64,000 bases of DNA. It comes from Capillidium heterosporum (lineage: Eukaryota > Entomophthoromycota > Entomophthoromycetes > Entomophthorales > Capillidiaceae). A program made the position numbers and the translations under genes. The stretch is from the NCBI GenBank assembly GCA_016630905.1, contig WBMQ01000015.1, forward strand, positions 1 to 64,000, in the 5' to 3' direction. The notes beneath the pieces were generated by a model. The model searched no databases and was not told the DNA's origin. It worked only from the letters and a program-made list of their open reading frames with translations. Numbering within the stretch: the first letter of the stretch is position 1; the number at the start of each line of letters is the position of its first letter. This document shows positions 33,601 through 43,860 of the stretch, one piece after another.

Positions 33601-36356
33601 GGCGGATGGAAGGAATCTCTTGCTTTTCAATGTGACCGGCATCCATACCATCCTCACCGTAGACAAACTCAATAATCTGACCAAGTGAGTTACGTACCGT
33701 TCCATCGTAGCGGACCATGACATCTTCCAAGGCCTTTACCAGACGACGCTGGATGTAACCCGTCTCAGCTGTCTTGACTGCCGTATCGATTAGACCTTCA
33801 CGACCACCCATGGCATGGAAGAAGAACTCGGTAGGGGTGAGGCCACGTAGGTATGAATTCTCTACGAACCCACGGGATTCGGGACTGTGGTCGTACTTCA
33901 AGAAATGAGGTAAGGTGCGGTCTCTGAAACCAAAGGTAATACGCTTACCTTCAACGTTTTGCTGTCCTACACAGGCAGACATTTGAGCAATGTTAATGGC
34001 TGAACCCTTGGAACCGGCCATTACCATCTGCTTGACGTTGTTATAATTGGGTAAACTTTTTTCGGCAGCCTTACCGGCATCGGAGGTGGCAGTGTTGAGG
34101 CCTTTGTTAATCAGAGATTCAAAAGTCTGGGTAACTGTCATACCAGCAGAAGGCTCCAAAGTACCATCACTAGCACTCTTGATAATTTCGTTCACGCTAG
34201 TCCTAGCTTTGCTGATAGTAAGGTTGATCTTTGCCATGGTATCTCTGTCGGCGATTGCGTCACCAATACCGATACTAAACCCGTTCTGGAGCAGCCAGTT
34301 GTTTACAACGGTTTGACAGCCATTGAAGAAATATTTGGTTCGTTCTGGGCCATACTCGTTAAACATAATGTGAATTAGACCGCCAGCACTAGCACCAACT
34401 GTCTTTTTACAAATAATACCACACATGATGTCTCCATCTACAATCTCCACCTTGGTATCGCCCGGAGAAATTACGTCCTTCTCATCATCAGGATGGGTGG
34501 AGTGGAAGGAGGTAAGGTTGATTCCTTTAGGGATAAGCATGCTTACAATCTGCTTACCAGTCCACAGAGGCACGGGTTTGAGGATACAGGGTGGAGGGAT
34601 CTGGCCATCCCAGTTAGGAATCCATAGAACTAAATTCATCATAAGCTCCCGGTCCACGAAGCAATCACGTAAGGTGAACTTACGGACACCACACAAGGTG
34701 TCCTGTACGATACCCATTACTGGTTTGTTGGACTGAGGAGAGATAATTTGCTTGGGAACCATACAGATCTCACGGATTTCGGCACGGGCTTCTTCGGTTT
34801 GAGGGACATGCATATTCATTTCGTCACCATCGAAATCGGCGTTGTAAGGACTGGTGACCGACAGATTGAGACGGAAGGTGGAGAAGGGAAGAACCCTTAC
34901 TTTGTGACCCATCATTGACATTTTGTGGAGGGAGGGTTGACGGTTGAAAATGACGACATCTCCGTCATCAATATGTCTCTCGACACAGTAGCCTACCTGG
35001 AGTGGGATGGGGTTTGGGGAACGGTAGTAACGTAAATCAATGCGCTCACCGGTATCACGGGTTACGTACTTGGCGCCAGGATGTTCGGTAGGGCCGTTGT
35101 TGACCAACCTCTGCAGCTTTTCTTTGTTAAAGGAAGTCACCATTTCAGGGTACGTTAGATTTCGGGCAATGGAACGGGGGACACCGACCTCATCAATAGA
35201 AAGATTGGGATCTCCAGTAATGACGGTACGTGCTGAGAAGTCGACACGCTTACCCATTAGGTTACCACGAAGACGACCCTCCTTACCCTTAAGACGTGCA
35301 CGGATAGATTTTATCGGACGGCCGGATTTCTGAGCAGCTTTGGGGACCCCAGCTATATCGTTATCCATATAAGTAGCAACATGGTATTGGAGAAGCAGTT
35401 CATATTCCTCCATGATATGGGTAGGAGAACCATCAGCTTCGTTCTTTTTAAGCGCGTCGTTAGCCTTTATGACAGCAGATAGTTTGAAGGTAAGATCATC
35501 TTCAGAGCGGCTATTTCCCTCAACAGTGATACTAGGTCTTACTGGGGGAGGTGGAACAGGTAAATTAACCAACAACATCCACTCAGGTCTAGCGTACTGA
35601 GGCGAAAGTCCCATCATGATAAGGTCTTCATTGTTAATTCTCTTGAGCCTATCGAGTACAGCTCTGGGGGTCAAAATATTTTTACCTCCATCGCCGCCAT
35701 CATCTCCTGAAGTTTTTAAAGTTACATACAAACGTAAAGACTCTTTGGTAAAAGTTGGTTGCTGGTGCCCACAACCATCTCGTAAAGTAATGAATTCTTC
35801 ATCGTCGCTGTCAGCAGTTGAAATTCCAATGTCGTTCTTGTTGGCGTCGGTGTTGGGTGGATCACATCTGGTCTTGGCTTTGCAGACCTCCCAAATTGCC
35901 TTGAAACGCCTCTTGGAATCTCTAATTTGAAGTGCACGCCTAAATTTGGGGTTGGTGGGGTCGGCTTTGAGGCGGGAGCAGTAGTAGCAGATACACTCCA
36001 AGATCTTCTTGACTCTTACTATAAAACCAGGATGGAACACTGGACGGTACAGTTCAATGTGACCGAAATGCCCAGGACAGTCGGACATGCCTTCCCCACA
36101 GGATTCGCATTTGAAGTTCCGGTCGATGGTACCCATACGTGGATCTAGCAAACCACCCCGCTTGGGACGGGAACCGGTTTCGTCCATAGTGTCAGCAAAC
36201 GTAATGTTTGCCACCGACATCTCTTTCTGATTATTTGTTAGTACATCAATTAGAATGTTTTATTACGATCTCTTCCGGTGAAAGAATACCAAACTGGACA
36301 CCATTGATCACGCGCAATGGTGCCGAGGATGCTGGGAACCTAAACTTAGATGTCAT
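30659..36356 (-). CDS. RPB1: RNA polymerase II largest subunit RPB1
   Basis: 1885 residues from two exons: 36356-36267 (30 codons, MTSKFRFPASSAPLRVING then VQFGILSPEEI) and 36226-30659. A 40-nt GT-AG intron (36227-36266) with a perfect TACTAAC branch site lies between them. Without exon 1 the protein would start at the inner ATG (36220) and lack the conserved clamp start. Visible landmarks are the Zn-binding CESCGEGMSDCPGHFGH, the catalytic NADFDGDEMN, the bridge helix (GGREGLIDTAVKTAETGYIQ) and the trigger loop ([20 protein letters not shown]). The C-terminal domain has about 18 heptads close to YSPTSPS. It synthesises mRNA in the nucleus. The CTD is interrupted by non-heptad linkers and ends in an acidic tail (GDDDEDSSKADGKNKNG). 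Confidence 0.98.
30819..31545 (-). repeat. clustered CTD heptads of RPB1
   Basis: Codes for about eight clusters of mostly two YSPTSPS-like heptads, such as NYSPTSPRYTPASPA, GYSPTSPSYSPTSPR, AYSPTSPSFSPSSPS and RYNPTSPSYTPTSPA. They are separated by 10-27-residue linkers rich in Ala, Gly, Asn and Met that do not fit the heptad. Confidence 0.9.
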
Positions 36357-37195
36357 ACTGCGTTTAGATCGTTTAGCGTTTAGATGAGTAGGATATTGTT
36401 TGCTGGAACTCAATCAACCTCCTTGTATAAAAAACATTGGGATTCAAAGCAGTTTTTTTACTTATCTTGCTTGCATCTACTGAGAAATTAGATTTCAAGC
36501 ACTTTGATTGGATATTACGTAATTTAGTATTTTGTCTTACTCTCTCAAGCGGTTTGGAGGTTATAGATTTATGTAATTTAACGTAGGATTTGAGACCAAT
36601 TTATCCATTATGGCTCTGTCTAAATTACCACTGCGTAGTTTACTAAGCTAGAAACACAGGTTTGAACAAAGAAATGCAGCTTAGCAATTGCAGAAGACAG
36701 GATTCAAGTATTAGACTAAAAAATAGGTGAAAAAGTTGTATATCTATTAACTAAACCTATATATACTCGAGTTAGAATTTGTAGCTGTCCATTGAGATAG
36801 CTATTAGCAATCTTTTAAACTTTACTGAAATATATTAAAGGTAAAGCTTAGCCGATATCGTTACCTCAACAAAGAAATGCTATTGAAAATATCACATATC
36901 TAGTGAAAAAAGCGTATTAATAGTTCTAAAAACTATATACAAACCTAAAAATACAAATATAGTAACATATCACTTTGGATTTACCAAAAATTTCACCTTT
37001 ATTTCTAACTACAGCCAAATGGCTTACTAAAGCCACTTTTAAAAGAGTTCAAGTGCTAATTTACTATTTAAATTTAAGCTGTTAAACTGATACAATATGT
37101 ACTACTTTATCCCACTAATCTGCATAATCAACTTATCTATCGAACTATTAAACTGAAACGGAAGTTCCAAATCACCTTTGATGATCCAAAATAAA
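36357..37195. other. RPB1 upstream region
   Basis: AT-rich DNA holding the RPB1 promoter (minus) and the promoter of the next gene (plus). No TATA is obvious for RPB1 and no gene is seen. Confidence 0.5.
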
Positions 37196-37207
37196 TATAT
37201 ATAAAAG
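37196..37207 (+). promoter_or_regulatory. TATA box of small secreted protein gene
   Basis: TATATATAAAAG about 63 nt upstream of the ATG at 37270. Confidence 0.5.
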
Positions 37208-37269
37208 GATGAATATCATCCCCTATAATCTTAAAAAACTATCCATCTATTGACACCTTCATACCAAGT

Positions 37270-37722
37270 ATGTTCTATCTCAAACTGCTTTTACCTTTAA
37301 CTTTACTCTTATCCTTACAATCCACTTCAACACACCAAAAGAAACATCCTAACCACTCAACTCTTCCTTTCCAACAGCAACCAAAACCGGAGACAGCATC
37401 CCAAATAATCGATCAATTAGAAGCCATAGTCAACGAGGTTAACGATCCCGAGCAGAAGGTTGATCTCAGTTTAGCTGTGAACACACACAACGACTTGAAG
37501 ATAAAATGCCCAAATGCTACCGAAAAATGCAAGACGAAAAAGTTCCTGGTATACCAAGCTGACAACAGGAGGGCTCCTCAATGTTGGGTGACGATAGGGG
37601 CTTCTAATGGGTTCGACAACTACTGGAGGTGTTTCAGACCAACTGGGAATGCCTTGCTGTGCAATCAACCCAACACTTTGAATATTACTTCCTGCTACAA
37701 GCACTATGAAAATAAAGCTTAA
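37270..37722 (+). CDS. small Cys-rich secreted protein, unknown
   Basis: 150 residues, intronless. A strong signal peptide covers 1-22 (MFYLKLLLPLTLLLSLQSTS). A Gln/Pro/His/Asn-rich stretch follows, with one helical segment (ASQIIDQLEAIVNEVNDPEQ). The C-terminal globular part has six cysteines (IKCPNATEKCKTKKF, PQCWVTIGAS, YWRCFRPTG, ALLCNQPN, SCYKHY), enough for three disulphides, and several N-glycosylation sequons (NAT, NIT). No known family is recognised. The size, signal peptide and Cys content match fungal effector-type proteins. A good TATA box lies upstream, and AT-rich DNA follows directly. Confidence 0.75.
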   Translation: MFYLKLLLPLTLLLSLQSTSTHQKKHPNHSTLPFQQQPKPETASQIIDQLEAIVNEVNDPEQKVDLSLAVNTHNDLKIKCPNATEKCKTKKFLVYQADNRRAPQCWVTIGASNGFDNYWRCFRPTGNALLCNQPNTLNITSCYKHYENKA

Positions 37723-37813
37723 TTGGGAATACTTTATATAATGGCTTTTAAATAATATAAAAATACAACGTTGATAGTAAAAATATACTTAAAAAATGCT
37801 AATAATAATAAAT

Positions 37814-38047
37814 TTAAAGGTATATATTTGAAGTTAATTGAATATATATGTGGGGAAGTCTCTCTAGGAATGCTGGGCTAGGCTTAAGGCAAGCCAACGT
37901 AGTGGTGATCACACCAATGAAACTAAAGAAGCTCAGCGCCATTGCTTTGACAGCTGGTACTTTAGTTGCAATCTGAACCCAAAGTCAGTTCATGAAGACA
38001 AACGAGGCTACAGTCGTGATGAGGCCAAGGAGGGCGGTAATATCCAT
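37814..38047 (-). pseudogene. small two-TM membrane protein, one in-frame TGA
   Basis: From an ATG at 38047 the minus strand reads 77 codons to a TAA at 37814 with a single internal TGA after residue 20. The two halves are hydrophobic helices (MDITALLGLITTVASFVFMN and AMALSFFSFIGVITTTLACL) with LWVQIATKVP between. The DNA is GC-richer than its surroundings. It resembles part of a small multi-pass membrane protein. A SWEET/PQ-loop relation crossed my mind but is not supported by motifs. It is probably a relic, flanking the transposon on its left side. Confidence 0.4.
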
Positions 38048-38259
38048 TGGGTTCTAGTACTTAATCCCGTCTAATCAGCTCTAATCCTAATTCTGAGCGA
38101 TTCTAATCTAATGCTATTCTGTGAATCCTAAGCTATCCTTGATCCAACGCTATTCTGTATATCAACTTTAGGCTGCTCTAAGTTGGAAATGTTCTGGTTC
38201 GACTCATGGCTAATTCAACGGTTACAGGAAGTCGGTTCTAACGACGTGCAGTGATTATA

Positions 38260-38416
38260 TTACAAAATCAAGTTAATTGAAGAAAATCCAAAAACTTTTG
38301 AAGAAAGTCATAAATAAAATGAAGATGAAGTAATTTCCTTTTTAAGATGACAAAATTCCAAAATCTTTGAAGAAAATCCACGAATGAAATGAAGAAGGTT
38401 CAAAAACTGTCTTCAA
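38260..38416 (+). repeat. left terminal inverted repeat
   Basis: Matches the reverse complement of 41037-41194. It contains two imperfect direct copies of a 37-bp motif, 38288-38324 and 38358-38394 (CCAAAAxCTTTTGAAGAAAxTC...AATGAAG), i.e. an IR/DR layout. Confidence 0.85.
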
Positions 38417-38999
38417 ATTGAAAGTTTATGATGATGATGACAAAACCAATCTACTAAAGTTACTTAGTATACAAAGGCAAATGTAATTATGACTTTAAAA
38501 AATATATATCTACACTTAAAAACATCTAAAATTTTTAAATTCTTTTTATCTTACTATCAGTATGAAAAATCAACCCAAGTACAACAAAAATAAGCATATA
38601 CAAAATAAGGCTATAGTAGTCCGCTCTATTCAAGATTCAAATAGTAAACGTAATGCGATATAAGTTTAAATTATAGTAACATGTTTATTATAGGCTGTCA
38701 AGATAACAAAGTACAACCTGAATACAGCAATAATATCCAAAATAAAGTTAATAATCCATCCTACTCAAAGTTCAAGAGGTAGAGGTAGTGCTATATAAAT
38801 ATAAGACTATACTAATATATTCTTATAGGCTACCAAAATTTTGAAGCACAGCTTGAACATAACGATAATATCCAAAATACAGCTTTAGAAAATAACTCTA
38901 CTCATATACTATATAGTGGAGGTAGCTTTTTAAATAAATCAAAGATGTATTAACATAGTTGTTTTAGAATATTAAGATGAAGGAGTTCAGACTGAAGAA

Positions 39000-40518
39000 A
39001 ACATACTCCAAACAAACCCATTTTCTATTGCTGAACTCAAAGCTTTAAATATGATCCGCAAGACTGTCTTTAGAGAAAAAACATTTAGAGAGCTTTGCAA
39101 CTCAAGTGTCGAGCTTGAAAATGCCTTCTTAGATTACAAAGATAGCTAAAAAGCTTATAAAATTTCTAAACATCGCCAAACGTGAGAAAATTAGAGCAGA
39201 ACTGAATAAACGTGACAATCAGCAACAGAACAAAAAGAAGGTTAAACTCAGTCCTGAGGCTAAGGAAGAGATGCTCCAAAGGATTGATGATGACAAACCT
39301 ACAATGAAAGAGTGCTACAAGTCAACTGGTATCAATTATAAATCGATTGCCACTATGAAATATCGACGCCACAAAAAAATGGACAACGCTCAAGAACAAG
39401 ATGTATCCAAAAAAACTTTAACTGCAAAAGTTGGCCGGAAATCTATAGTTGATAATAATACATACCTACTGATCTTTGATATTATTTGAGAAAATCCAAC
39501 ACGTAGGAATTGCGATGCACTAGCCGAGTTAGAAAGTTATGGAGTCAATATCAGTCGAACCACTCTTTGCAACATATATTTAAAAACGCATATTATGTTC
39601 AAGAAAGCATGCATGGTCTCAAAAAGATGGAATGGTGAAGATGTCATTATGGATCAAAAAACTTACATAAGTCAAATCAACCACTACAGTATCTATAAGA
39701 AGCTTTTTATCGATGAAGCAAGCTTCAGTAGGACAACCTTTAAGAAATATGCTCATGGACGAACTGAAGAACGAGTAGCAATTTCATCACTGCCCAACAA
39801 GGATAGCATCAACTATATAGCTGCGATTTCAGAGGATGGGCTTGTATATTCAGAAAAGTATAGGAAGAAGACAATGGCTAGTACAACTAAGCAGATCTTC
39901 AAGGAGTTTCTTTTACGCTTAATTGGTCATATCAACTGACCTACTGTATGTTATATTTTTGATAACGCTAGTATCCATGGAATTGATGATGACCCTACTA
40001 TTAGACAAAAGCTAATCAATATGGGTTCAAAACTATTAACCCTTCCACGATATTCACCTTTCCTAAATCCCATTGAACTATACTTTAATGCGCTAAAACA
40101 ACTTGTAAGTTCAAAGCGATCTTATTTAGGTGGCAAGGCTATTTTATTATCAGACAAACAGTTGGAAACTACCAATACTGATTTTACGAATGCTGACTTG
40201 GAAGTATTCATACAGGAATCTGAAGGTGAGGTGGGTTCAACACTGCATTGTAAAGGATACTTCGAACATACAGCTAATTTTTATACAAACTGTCTTGCGT
40301 TAGCCCACTTTACTGGTAATCTACTCAAGCCAGACATCACTCTGCTAGACGAAACCAAAATTCCGGCTGGATTTGCCCCAAAGTTTGAAGCAGCTAGAAC
40401 TATCAAGGTTAAAAACAAGCAAGGTCGAAATGGAGCGATCGAAGGTAATAGTAACCAGAATGAAGAGAGCGAAGGTAATGGCAATTATAATGAAGATGAA
40501 GAGGGTGAAGAGTTTTAA
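39000..40518 (+). pseudogene. DD37E transposase (DDE_3), with in-frame stops
   Basis: One frame is open from 39133 to 40518 except for TGA at 39487-39489 and 39937-39939. An N-terminal piece in another frame (39020-39140: NPFSIAELKALNMIRKTVF, FRELCNSSVELENAFLDY) suggests a frameshift near 39140-39180. A helix-turn-helix-like region (EEMLQRIDDDKPTMKECYKS) is followed by the catalytic acids: Asp at 39712 (LFIDEASF), Asp at 39961 (YIFDNASIHG) and Glu at 40075 (LPRYSPFLNPIE). There are 37 residues between the last two. The protein would cut and paste the element at TA sites. A long extra C-terminus ends in a Glu/Asn/Gly-rich tail. Both TGA codons are one C-to-T change from CGA (Arg). As written it is inactive. 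Confidence 0.85.
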
Positions 40519-41036
40519 AGTGACAAGTTAGTGAAAGGAAACGCTTATTGACTAAACTTGATAACTGAATACGTGCCTAAGTTTATATATTTTAAACTCT
40601 TGACTTTAACTATAATAAATTTATTTATTAGATGGTTATCATATATAGTAGTGTGCTATTTAAACTTTACTTTGGGTTTGAAGTAAGACTCCGAAAACGT
40701 ATAATTGAATCTAATATACAAAGTATTAAGTTGAATAGATCTACTTTGAACGTAATTAAAGAATGTTAAAACAATACATAAGCCATTCCAAATAATTATA
40801 TAAAGTAAATTTGTCAATAAATATAGCTATTTTGAAAGGTTCGAAATTTAACTAATGAAGTGTACGTACTTGAGGTTTTATAATCATCCAAGGTAAAATT
40901 GAATTAAGTTACACCATAATCTGATAAATATGCTGTCATTTTAAGTAAAACTGCGTTAACACTTCTAATAACTTTCTTCATGTATAAGCTTAGACTTGAA
41001 AGTATATATTTCTTTATAACCTTCTTTTTCTTAACA

Positions 41037-41194
41037 TGAAGACAATTTTTGAACTTTCTTCACTTCATTTATGAATAATCTTCAAAGATTTTGAACGTTT
41101 GACAAAAAAGGAAATAATATTACGTCATTATTCATTTCATTTATGACTTTCTTCAAAAGTTTTTGGATTTTCTTCAATTACCTTGATTCTGTAA
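41037..41194 (-). repeat. right terminal inverted repeat
   Basis: Counterpart of the left end, with the same two internal direct copies at about 41058-41094 and 41130-41166 in reverse orientation. Confidence 0.85.
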
Positions 41195-41196
41195 TA

Positions 41197-42153
41197 GCAA
41201 AGGGAAATTGAAATATTTATTATGAAATAATCACTTGTCGAAAAGTCACACAAGTCAGAAGGATTTATATAGGGGCAGGAGATGAGAACGACGGGATGAT
41301 GGAGATACCGATGATCAGTACTTCATTAGGCAGATGATTTGTATCCATCACGCTTTGAAAGTGGACCAGGATACTCCATTTGTGACATGTCATGGCCTAA
41401 TACGATAATTGCTATTCAGTTCAAGCGGAGACTCCGCCTTTTTACGATTAATTATTAAGCAACTGAAACCTAATATATTGCAAGGTTGAAACAGTATTAG
41501 AACTAGAATTCACACAGCTAGGAGGATTATCAAGCTGATTCTCTAGAGAAGCCGTCTGAGGCTTCGTTACAATATGCTCTTCATAAGACAATCTAACTGA
41601 AGTAATACTCAAATTATACAGATGCTATAACCTTTACTTTAATAAATTTTAATGTACTGCTAGCTGGCTAACATTGCTTGTTAGAATATACTCCTGGAAA
41701 CCTATAACAAAGCCTATTCCTATGAAATTTACTTCCGTAGGCAGTGATAGACTAAATCTAACTTACAAATACATTCAAATCATAGTATTGGCTGTACTTC
41801 ACTCTAATAGACTTCTTGTCATTACTCTAGTTTCCTCAGTACTGATATCCCAGCAAACTGAATGCAACTTTTGGTCTTTATACCACCTGCTTCATGAATC
41901 TTTTTGATTATATTGAAGTCCCATCAACTTTATAACTTCAATTTCAAAACCATTAAACCAGGTGCTAGAAAATGATCTAATTTATCCAAGTCCATTGAAC
42001 AATTCCACCAACCTTTTTATAGATTAGACTCATTAGCTAAGCATTCTAATTTAGAAAAATGCGATACATACCTCAAAAGTATAAAGACAAGATTTTTGCT
42101 AAACATTCCAAACTCTTTAGTCTACAAGAAATCCAAACCTTTTACAAAGCGAG
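41197..42153. other. intergenic, no gene supported
   Basis: The patch at 41280-41415 is GC-richer with a 40-codon open stretch (DDGDTDDQYFIRQM, HALKVDQDTPFVTCHG) that may be a relic. The rest is promoter-side DNA, with TATAAAG at 42080-42086 upstream of the aldo-keto reductase. Confidence 0.4.
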
Positions 42154-43095
42154 ATGGTGTACCTCCAACATACAACTTTAAATGACGGCAACTTAATGCC
42201 AACTGTAGGTCTAGGTACCTGGCAAGCCCCTCCCAACGAAGTAGGTAACGCCGTCAAGCTAGCTATCAAAAATGGTTACCGACACATCGATTGCGCCTTC
42301 ATCTACCAGAATGAAGTCGAAGTAGGCAAAGCTATTCAGGAAGCCCTAGTCGAAAACAACTTGCAGCGTAAGGACCTGTTCATTACCTCCAAATTGTGGA
42401 ACAACTACCACAACCCAGCCCGTGCACTGGAAGCTTTCAACAAATCGTTGGCCGACTTGGGCTTGGAGTACTTGGACTTGTATTTGATACACTGGCCCTT
42501 TGGTCAAAAGTTATCGACCAAACCGGACGGTACCATCGACCGATACCCTTTAGACTCTGAAGGCAAGCCAGAAGTAGAAGATGGCTACAACTTACTTGAC
42601 ACTTGGAAGGTCTTAGAACCCCTAGTAGCCCAACATAAAGTTAAAAGTTTAGGGGTATCCAACTTCCGCATCCAAGATTTAGATCTTATTTTAAGTGGAT
42701 GTACCGTTCAACCTCAAGTCAACCAAGTAGAGTTACACCCCTACCTCCAACAAAACCAACTTTTACAGTACTGCGCCTCCAAAAACATCCACGTAACCGC
42801 CTACTCTCCACTAGGTTCCAACTTTCAACCCAAGTTACGTGATAACCAACTGATTAAAGATTTGGCGACTAAATACGGATGTGAAGTGTCACAGGTTTTA
42901 TTGAGTTGGGCTTTAAGTAGGAACACCTCGGTTATCCCCAAGTCTACTAATGAAGAGAGAATTAAGTTGAATTTGCAGTTCGTCGACTTGGCTAAGGAGG
43001 ATAAGGAGAAGATCGACAACATAGGCATCTTCCACCGTTATAATATCCCCGGTAATGGAGTCTACGACGATGAGGTTTACAATCTAGTTGTTTAA
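42154..43095 (+). CDS. NADPH-dependent aldo-keto reductase
   Basis: 313 residues, intronless, normal length for the AKR family. The catalytic tetrad is complete: Asp46 and Tyr51 in GYRHIDCAFIYQNE, Lys80 in ITSKLWNNYH, His113 in LIHWPFG. The cofactor-binding C-terminal signature is IPKSTNEERIKLNLQ. The sequence is nearest to fungal glycerol/aldehyde reductases (GCY1/YPR1 type), which reduce aldehydes and ketones such as glyceraldehyde with NADPH in the cytosol. The start is the first ATG, directly followed by the first beta strand. It is convergent with the next gene, with only 36 bp between stop codons, so the 3'UTRs must overlap. Codon use is C-rich, as in other well-expressed genes here. 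Confidence 0.95.
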   Translation: MVYLQHTTLNDGNLMPTVGLGTWQAPPNEVGNAVKLAIKNGYRHIDCAFIYQNEVEVGKAIQEALVENNLQRKDLFITSKLWNNYHNPARALEAFNKSLADLGLEYLDLYLIHWPFGQKLSTKPDGTIDRYPLDSEGKPEVEDGYNLLDTWKVLEPLVAQHKVKSLGVSNFRIQDLDLILSGCTVQPQVNQVELHPYLQQNQLLQYCASKNIHVTAYSPLGSNFQPKLRDNQLIKDLATKYGCEVSQVLLSWALSRNTSVIPKSTNEERIKLNLQFVDLAKEDKEKIDNIGIFHRYNIPGNGVYDDEVYNLVV

Positions 43096-43131
43096 ATAAA
43101 TTTAAAGTGCGCTCTAAAATTTTATTGTTAT

Positions 43132-43860
43132 TTACAAATATAAGAAACCACTGATTCCCATAAGGAAGGTAACCATCACACTAAGTTTGACAACTCCATT
43201 CAACTTATCAGCATTACCACTACTACTCTTGGAACTAGTACCACTTGTTGAACTATTTTTCCCATTAAGAGACTTTAAATAATCGGGATTAGAACAATCT
43301 AAACCACATTGTAACAAACTCTTGAGATCTTCCACTTTGAGGCACTGACTCTGTTGGCACTGCACTCCTGCCACCACTGTATCCAAAGTTAAATTGACAT
43401 TTTTGGCTTGGCAGCTCAAGGTATCCATCTGAAATTTAGTAAGGTCACAGTTGGCACATTCCGCTTTAACTCTTAAATCACCACCGTCATCTACCTTGTA
43501 GCAGGGGAACTTGCCATTCTCAAAAAAGCATTGGGTGTTGTTAGTTTTCAAGCCATTAGTACATAGGTCACTTATTTTCTTGAACCCAGTCAGTTTGGCG
43601 ACGTCGGTGGTATTTAACCCAACTTGTTGATAGACGCATTGTGAGGTACATACTTCGTCAGCACTGGAGTTACAAGTCGACTTGATACATTGGTTGATAG
43701 GATTGATGTTAGTCAAAGTAAAGGGTTGGATCAAAGTACATAATTTGCTACAGTACTGGTTCCCTTGGCAGGAGTAGTTGCAATAGTCGGTTGGAGTTGT
43801 TGGTGCTGTGATAGAGGTTGAGGTGGGTGTAAGGGAACTGCTTGCTTGGGATACCGACAT
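43132..43860 (-). CDS. Cys-rich surface-type protein with C-terminal hydrophobic anchor
   Basis: 242 residues. A Ser/Thr-rich start (1-24) is followed by a region with about 20 cysteines (YCNYSCQGNQYCSKLC, CIKSTCNSSADEVCTSQC, AECANC, CQQSQCLKVEDL, LLQCGLDC), several N-glycosylation sequons, a Ser/Gly/Lys linker (about 203-218) and a C-terminal hydrophobic segment (KLSVMVTFLMGISGFLYL). That ending looks like a GPI-anchor signal or tail anchor. An N-terminal signal peptide is not visible. A TATA box (CTATATAAAC, 43898-43905) sits 38-45 nt upstream of the ATG, so little room remains for an upstream exon. No family recognised. Extracellular wall or membrane location is inferred. Confidence 0.7.
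   Translation of the reverse strand: MSVSQASSSLTPTSTSITAPTTPTDYCNYSCQGNQYCSKLCTLIQPFTLTNINPINQCIKSTCNSSADEVCTSQCVYQQVGLNTTDVAKLTGFKKISDLCTNGLKTNNTQCFFENGKFPCYKVDDGGDLRVKAECANCDLTKFQMDTLSCQAKNVNLTLDTVVAGVQCQQSQCLKVEDLKSLLQCGLDCSNPDYLKSLNGKNSSTSGTSSKSSSGNADKLNGVVKLSVMVTFLMGISGFLYL

Larger units (their letters stand above)
38260..41194 (+). mobile_element. Tc1/mariner-type DNA transposon with long TIRs
   Basis: A 2935-bp element begins TTACAAAATCAAG and ends in the reverse complement TTACAGAATCAAG, with a TA dinucleotide on each side (38258-38259 and 41195-41196), the target duplication of the Tc1/mariner/IS630 superfamily. Inverted repeats are about 157 bp with two conserved blocks each. The interior holds one transposase-like gene on the plus strand. 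About 0.57 kb before and 0.52 kb after the transposase is non-coding and AT-rich. Ends are well matched in the outer 60 bp (only a few mismatches), so the insertion is not very old. Confidence 0.9.

Noticed and set aside
37814-38047. SWEET/PQ-loop sugar transporter fragment
   Set aside because: Hydrophobic pattern only; no PQ motif or conserved Pro/Asn positions.
39133-40518. Reassigned stop codons (TGA read as an amino acid)
   Set aside because: The intact subtilisin at 18901 and the Bni4-like gene at 10811 end in TGA, others in TAA and TAG, so the code is standard.
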